A DNA stretch of 20,090 bases from an uncultured Ezakiella sp. (lineage in GTDB: Bacteria; Bacillota; Clostridia; Tissierellales; Peptoniphilaceae), in contig CAMYPV010000019.1 in the NCBI GenBank assembly GCA_947293975.1, positions 1-20,090 on the forward strand, in the 5' to 3' direction. Every line of letters starts with the position of its first letter. Within the stretch, counting starts at the first letter, position 1. The notes under the pieces were generated by a model. It saw only the letters and a program-made list of their open reading frames with translations, was not told the DNA's origin and ran no database searches. This document shows, one piece after another, positions 16,317-20,090 of this stretch. The translations under genes and the position numbers were made by a program.

Positions 16317-17842
16317 AGTTAGCACTGTTTTCTTGCTATGATAAAAATGGCATAGAAAAATTTGCAAAAGAACTAATTGAATTGGGCTATGGAATTTTAT
16401 CAACAGGTGGTACGCTAAAATACTTACATGAAAATGGCGTTGAAGCTATGGATGTAAGTGAGTATACGGGATTTCATGAGTGTTTTGATGGACGCGTAAA
16501 GACGCTTCATCCTAAAGTTCATGCGGGTATTTTGTATAGACGTGAAAATGCAAAGGATGTAAAAGAGCTTATGGAACTAGATGCAAAGCCAATTGATATA
16601 GTTGTAAACAGCCTATATCCATTTGTAAAGACATATCTTTCTGATGCAACTGATGATGAAATTGTAGAAAAAATTGATATCGGCGGACCTAGTATGATTA
16701 GAGCTGCTGCAAAGAATTTTAGATATACAAATATAATTGTTGACAACAGTGATTTTGAAAGAGTGCTATCTGAGTTAAAAGAAATAGGCAACACAAGATT
16801 AGAAACAAGAATGGATTTGGCAAGAAAAGCTTTTAATCTAACGGCCAATTACGATGCGTGGATTGCAAAATATTTTAATGAAAAATTAGATGTTGAGTTT
16901 CCAGACTATCTTACAATTCCATTTGAAAAAGAAAGCGAGTTAAGATATGGTGAAAATCCACATCAAAAGGCTTTTAGATACAATATGTATAATGGTGAAA
17001 TAGGAGGCATTGGATCTGGAAAGGTTCTTCAAGGCAAAGAGCTAAGTTTTAATAATATTTACGATGCAAGCGCAGCCGTTGAAATGGTTAAATTATTCTA
17101 TAAGAAGCCGGCAATTGTTGCTGTTAAACATACAAATCCATGCGGAATTGCAGAAGCTGACACAATTAAAGAAGCCTATTTAAAAGCCTACGAATGTGAT
17201 ACAGAGTCAATATTTGGCGGAATAATTGCAAGCAATCGTGAGATAGATGCGGATACAGCAGAAGAAATGGTTAAAATTTTCTTGGAAGTTATAATTGCAC
17301 CTAGCTTTTCAAAAGAAGCTTTGGAAGTTTTTGCTAAAAAGAAAAACTTGAGATTGATAGAAATTCCAGAGATTAAAGATGGTCCACAAGATGGAATGGA
17401 TATGAAGATTGTGCCAGGTACAATGATTATTCAAGAAAGAGATACAAAAGAAGATTGTAAATTAAATATCGTTGGTAAAACTCATCCAACAGATAGAGAG
17501 CTTGATGATTTGAAATTTGCTCTTAAAGCTGTTAAATTTGCAAAATCAAATGCAGTGGTTATTGCAAAAGATGGTGCAACTGTTGGCATAGGTTTGGGAA
17601 ATGTAAATAGGTTTTTCGCAGTTCAAGCTGCTTTAAAACAAGCGGGCGATAAGGCAAATGGCGCAGTGCTAGCTTCGGATGGATTTTTCCCATTTGATGA
17701 TTGTATAAGATTGCTCGCTAAACATGGGGTAAAGGCAATTGCAGAGCCAGGTGGTAGTATTAAAGATCAAGACACGATTGACGCTGCCAACGAACTTGAT
17801 GTTGCAATTTTATTCTCGGGCACACGCCATTTCAAACATTAA
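16313..17842 (+). CDS. purH: Bifunctional AICAR transformylase / IMP cyclohydrolase
   Basis: Catalyses the last two steps to IMP: formylation of AICAR by 10-formyl-THF and ring closure. The 509 residues are the normal bifunctional length. The N-terminal cyclohydrolase domain (about 1-190) has ILSTGGTLKYL, FDGRVKTLHPKVHAGIL and DIGGPSMIRAAAKN. The transformylase domain has LRYGENPHQKA, GKELSFNNIYDA and the catalytic K272-H273 pair in KHTNPCG. It ends with a family-typical FSGTRHFKH. GGAGGAG at 16302-16308 precedes the ATG, which overlaps the purN stop (ATGA). An 18-base gap leads to the purine permease gene. purD, which often follows purH in Clostridia, is missing here. Confidence 0.97.
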   Translation: MKLALFSCYDKNGIEKFAKELIELGYGILSTGGTLKYLHENGVEAMDVSEYTGFHECFDGRVKTLHPKVHAGILYRRENAKDVKELMELDAKPIDIVVNSLYPFVKTYLSDATDDEIVEKIDIGGPSMIRAAAKNFRYTNIIVDNSDFERVLSELKEIGNTRLETRMDLARKAFNLTANYDAWIAKYFNEKLDVEFPDYLTIPFEKESELRYGENPHQKAFRYNMYNGEIGGIGSGKVLQGKELSFNNIYDASAAVEMVKLFYKKPAIVAVKHTNPCGIAEADTIKEAYLKAYECDTESIFGGIIASNREIDADTAEEMVKIFLEVIIAPSFSKEALEVFAKKKNLRLIEIPEIKDGPQDGMDMKIVPGTMIIQERDTKEDCKLNIVGKTHPTDRELDDLKFALKAVKFAKSNAVVIAKDGATVGIGLGNVNRFFAVQAALKQAGDKANGAVLASDGFFPFDDCIRLLAKHGVKAIAEPGGSIKDQDTIDAANELDVAILFSGTRHFKH

Positions 17843-17860
17843 TATTAAAGGAGAACAAAC

Positions 17861-19156
17861 ATGGAGAATTTTTTCAAATTGAAAGAACATGGAACAAATG
17901 TAAAAACTGAAATCATTTCAGGTATTACAACATTTATGACAATGGTCTACATTTTAGCTGTAAACCCAATGTTATTAAGCCAAGCAGGTATGGATGCAGG
18001 CGGAGTATTTACAGCAACTGCATTATCAGCAGGTGTTGCAACAATTATTATGGCTTTATACGCAAAATATCCATTTGCACTTGCACCAGGCATGGGCTTG
18101 AACGCATATTTTGCATTCACAGTATGTTTAGGAATGGGTTATAGCTGGCAATTTGCTTTAACAGCAGTTTTAGTAGAAGGAATTATATTTATATTATTAA
18201 GCATAATTAAAGTTAGAGAAGCAATTTTCGATTTGATTCCATATTCACTAAAAAAAGCTGTTAGTGCTGGTATTGGTTTATTTATTGCATTCTTAGGATT
18301 AAAGCAAGCTGGAGTTATTGCAACAAACGAAGCAACATATATTACTCTTGGAGATGTAACAAGCGCAACAGCAATTGTATGTTTATTAGGATTATTAATT
18401 GCAGGAGTTTTATACAGCAAACAAGTTAAAGGTGCTTTATTAATTGGTATTATTGCTGCAACTATTATCGGTATTCCATTAGGAGTAACAAATATTGAAA
18501 ACTTTAAAGTATTCAGTATGCCACCAAGCTTAAGCAATGTTGCATTTAAATTTGTACCATTCGATCAAATCATGACAAAAGAATTCTGGGTAGTTGTATT
18601 TACATTCTTATTTGTAGATATCTTCGATACAGTTGGAACTCTTGCTGGTGTTGCTTCAAAGACAAATATGCTTGATGAAAATGGCAAATTACCTAAGGTT
18701 AGCGAAGCATTAATGTCAGATGCTATCGGAACAATCTTTGGCGCATGCATGGGTACTTCAACAGTAACAACATTTGTAGAAAGTTCAGCTGGTGTTGCAG
18801 AAGGTGGAAGAACAGGGTTAACTTCATTAACAACAGGCATTCTTTTCCTATTGTCATTATTTATTGCACCGCTATTCCAAATTATACCTGCAGCTGCAAC
18901 AGCACCTATTCTTGTAATGGTTGGTATATTTATGATGGGTTCTGTAACAGGAATTGATTTCAATGATACAACAGAAGCTATACCGGCATTTTTAACAATT
19001 GCTATGATGCCATTTGCACAATCAATTGCAGAAGGTATTGTATTTGGTATTGTTTCATACACATTCGTAAAAACATTAACAGGAAAATTCAAAAATGTTT
19101 CTGTACTAATGTGGATTTTATCACTACTATTCATTGCAAGATATTTATTCTTATAA
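17861..19156 (+). CDS. pbuG: NCS2-type hypoxanthine/guanine permease (AzgA/PbuG-like)
   Basis: A 431-residue purine base permease of the AzgA-like branch of NCS2, taking up hypoxanthine, guanine or adenine across the cell membrane. It shows the expected run of about 12-14 hydrophobic segments. Family motifs are TEIISGITTFMTMVYI near the N-terminus, PGMGLNAYF (76-84), VDIFDTVGT (252-260) and GTSTVTTFVESSAG (298-311). Substrate cannot be settled from sequence. AAAGGAG at 17847-17853 lies ahead of the ATG and only 18 bases separate it from purH. It is probably the last gene of the PRPP-controlled operon, so salvage uptake and de novo synthesis would rise together; in Bacillus such permeases are more often repressed separately by guanine. 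A terminator follows. Confidence 0.92.
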   Translation: MENFFKLKEHGTNVKTEIISGITTFMTMVYILAVNPMLLSQAGMDAGGVFTATALSAGVATIIMALYAKYPFALAPGMGLNAYFAFTVCLGMGYSWQFALTAVLVEGIIFILLSIIKVREAIFDLIPYSLKKAVSAGIGLFIAFLGLKQAGVIATNEATYITLGDVTSATAIVCLLGLLIAGVLYSKQVKGALLIGIIAATIIGIPLGVTNIENFKVFSMPPSLSNVAFKFVPFDQIMTKEFWVVVFTFLFVDIFDTVGTLAGVASKTNMLDENGKLPKVSEALMSDAIGTIFGACMGTSTVTTFVESSAGVAEGGRTGLTSLTTGILFLLSLFIAPLFQIIPAAATAPILVMVGIFMMGSVTGIDFNDTTEAIPAFLTIAMMPFAQSIAEGIVFGIVSYTFVKTLTGKFKNVSVLMWILSLLFIARYLFL

Positions 19157-19162
19157 AACATT

Positions 19163-19187
19163 GGCCACTTGAAGGTGGCCTTTTTTT
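19163..19187 (+). terminator. Intrinsic terminator of the purine operon
   Basis: GGCCAC (19163-19168) pairs with GTGGCC (19175-19180) over a TTGAAG loop, followed directly by seven T's (19181-19187). It lies seven bases after the permease stop codon. The loop and T run also carry promoter elements for the next gene. Confidence 0.88.
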
Positions 19188-19197
19188 ATTGTATAAT
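19169..19197 (+). promoter_or_regulatory. Promoter embedded in the purine-operon terminator
   Basis: TTGAAG (19169-19174) and a perfect TATAAT (19192-19197) are 17 bases apart. The -35 coincides exactly with the terminator loop and the spacer holds the right stem arm and T run. The transcript would start near 19204, only a few bases ahead of the GGAGG (19206-19210) of the next gene. Confidence 0.65.
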
Positions 19198-19215
19198 TAA
19201 TTAACGGAGGTAGAG

Positions 19216-19674
19216 ATGAATTTATCTATTAGAAAAAAGGACAAGGCTCCATTAATTATTTTTGGGTTAATAACACTTGTAATTGTTTTGGCTGCAATAT
19301 TTGTTAAGAGTAAAAAAATATTCATAGCTTCTGGAGTGTTGTACTATGTATTGTCGAATTTTATTATTGCGTATAGAAAATGGTTACGAAGAGACAATAT
19401 AATCATAAGTTTCGTTTCGCTATTTTTCTGCTGGCTATTCACATGGCTATTTTTAAAAGGCATAATCGGATACGGATTTATGAAATGGCTCTTGATTTTT
19501 AATTTTGGATTGTATATTTTAAATGCAATTTTAATTATAGTTGCATTTTTGACAAGAAAAAAACGTATGATACCACATTATATAAGTCTTGTATGGTTTA
19601 TTATTACAACCATAATCATATCTTATATACTGTATCTATACGTTTTTAGTCTCATATTTATGTTGTCGTTTTAA
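19216..19674 (+). CDS. Small multi-pass membrane protein of unknown function
   Basis: A 152-residue protein I do not recognise. It is mostly hydrophobic, with about five likely membrane segments (around residues 12-30, 36-53, 62-82, 88-112 and 121-150) separated by short Lys/Arg-rich loops such as RKWLRR and TRKKR. The short basic N-terminus (NLSIRKKDK) suggests a cytoplasmic start. GGAGG at 19206-19210 serves the ATG. It stands alone on the + strand, with its own promoter overlapping the preceding terminator. It converges on folC so closely that the two stop codons overlap in TTAA (19671-19674). No catalytic or transport motif is visible. Confidence 0.8.
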   Translation: MNLSIRKKDKAPLIIFGLITLVIVLAAIFVKSKKIFIASGVLYYVLSNFIIAYRKWLRRDNIIISFVSLFFCWLFTWLFLKGIIGYGFMKWLLIFNFGLYILNAILIIVAFLTRKKRMIPHYISLVWFIITTIIISYILYLYVFSLIFMLSF

Positions 19675-20090
19675 ATTAGTTTTAAAACTTCACCAACCAA
19701 GTATAGTGAACCTGCAATGACGATTAAGTCATCTGGGTTTGCTATTTTTTTTGCGTAATTGATAGATTCTTTTACATCGGCAAATTGATAATCTGAGTTT
19801 GCTTCTTTGGATAAAATATTAATATCAGTGCTATTTTCATCTCCATTTGAAGTTACAATTAAAACATCTGACTTTGAACGGATGAATTTTGTCATCTCTT
19901 CATGATTTTTACGATCCATAATTGCAATTATAGTAATCAATCTCTTGTGGTCGATTGAATCTATTGAACGAAATAGCTTTTCAATTGCATCCACATTGTG
20001 AGCCCCATCAAGTATCGTGAGTGGATTTTCTCCAATAACTTGCATTCTGCCTTCCCATTGTGAATGTGAGAGTGCATCCGCAATTTTATT
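19671..20090 (-). CDS. folC: Folylpolyglutamate synthase / dihydrofolate synthase, C-terminal part
   Basis: The C-terminal 139 or so codons of a Mur-ligase-family enzyme that adds glutamate to dihydropteroate and/or to reduced folates, using ATP in the cytoplasm. The frame is open to the right edge, so the N-terminal ATPase domain lies outside the window. The visible part starts ...ALSHSQWEGRMQVI and contains the diagnostic LTILDGAHN, corresponding to the family's WPGRLEVI...LLDGAHN block at the start of the C-terminal domain. It ends with IVIAGSLYLVGEVLKLI, the usual GSLY/GSLF-V-G end. An internal Met (20043-20045) is not the start. Folate polyglutamylation fits the folate-using gcv and pur genes nearby. 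Its stop codon overlaps that of the convergent small membrane protein gene. Confidence 0.93.
   Translation of the reverse strand, partial: NKIADALSHSQWEGRMQVIGENPLTILDGAHNVDAIEKLFRSIDSIDHKRLITIIAIMDRKNHEEMTKFIRSKSDVLIVTSNGDENSTDINILSKEANSDYQFADVKESINYAKKIANPDDLIVIAGSLYLVGEVLKLI

Noticed and set aside
18565..19161. 198-codon minus-strand frame opposite the purine permease
   Set aside because: It is a shadow of the codon pattern of a strongly recognisable permease; low-complexity translation and no start signals.

Overview
The window is low-GC, AT-rich DNA with strong AAGGAGG-type Shine-Dalgarno sites and near sigma-A consensus promoters. It looks like a fermentative Gram-positive anaerobe of the Clostridia/Tissierellia type (Peptoniphilaceae-like). 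That placement rests on gene content and style (split glycine decarboxylase gcvPA/gcvPB, 'stalk'/copper-amine-oxidase-N surface proteins, purine operon order) and is an inference. All genes but the last lie on the + strand.

Layout. (1) 46-5901: a 1951-residue secreted protein ending in a copper-amine-oxidase-N-like (stalk) domain, closed by a strong terminator at 5937-5967. (2) 5968-6345: about 380 bases without a recognisable gene, then a sigma-A promoter at 6346-6374. (3) 6426-10743: a tight glycine cleavage operon, gcvT-gcvH-gcvPA-gcvPB. (4) 10790-11689: a YitT-family membrane protein. (5) 11740-12717: a second, smaller secreted stalk-domain protein with a DUF4163/DUF3298 (RsiV-like) C-terminal half. 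(6) 12723-12839: a ykkC-type RNA matching the PRPP riboswitch, with an overlapping intrinsic terminator. (7) 12916-19156: the purine operon purE-purF-purM-purN-purH plus an NCS2 hypoxanthine/guanine permease, ended by a terminator. (8) 19216-19674: a small multi-pass membrane protein whose promoter overlaps that terminator. (9) 19671-20090, minus strand: the 3' part of folC, running off the right edge.

How the genes fit together. Glycine cleavage yields CO2, NH3 and 5,10-methylene-tetrahydrofolate. Purine synthesis consumes CO2 at PurE and formyl-tetrahydrofolate at PurN and PurH, while FolC polyglutamylates folates. The PRPP riboswitch would turn on the operon whose committed enzyme, PurF, uses PRPP as substrate.

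The most striking observation is that this PurF keeps a good phosphoribosyltransferase domain but has a degenerate glutaminase site: the N-terminal nucleophile Cys is Ser, the RYST motif reads RMAA, and the oxyanion-hole Asn-Gly reads Asp-Gly. It may use free ammonia instead of glutamine. purK, purC, purD, purL and purB are not in the window.
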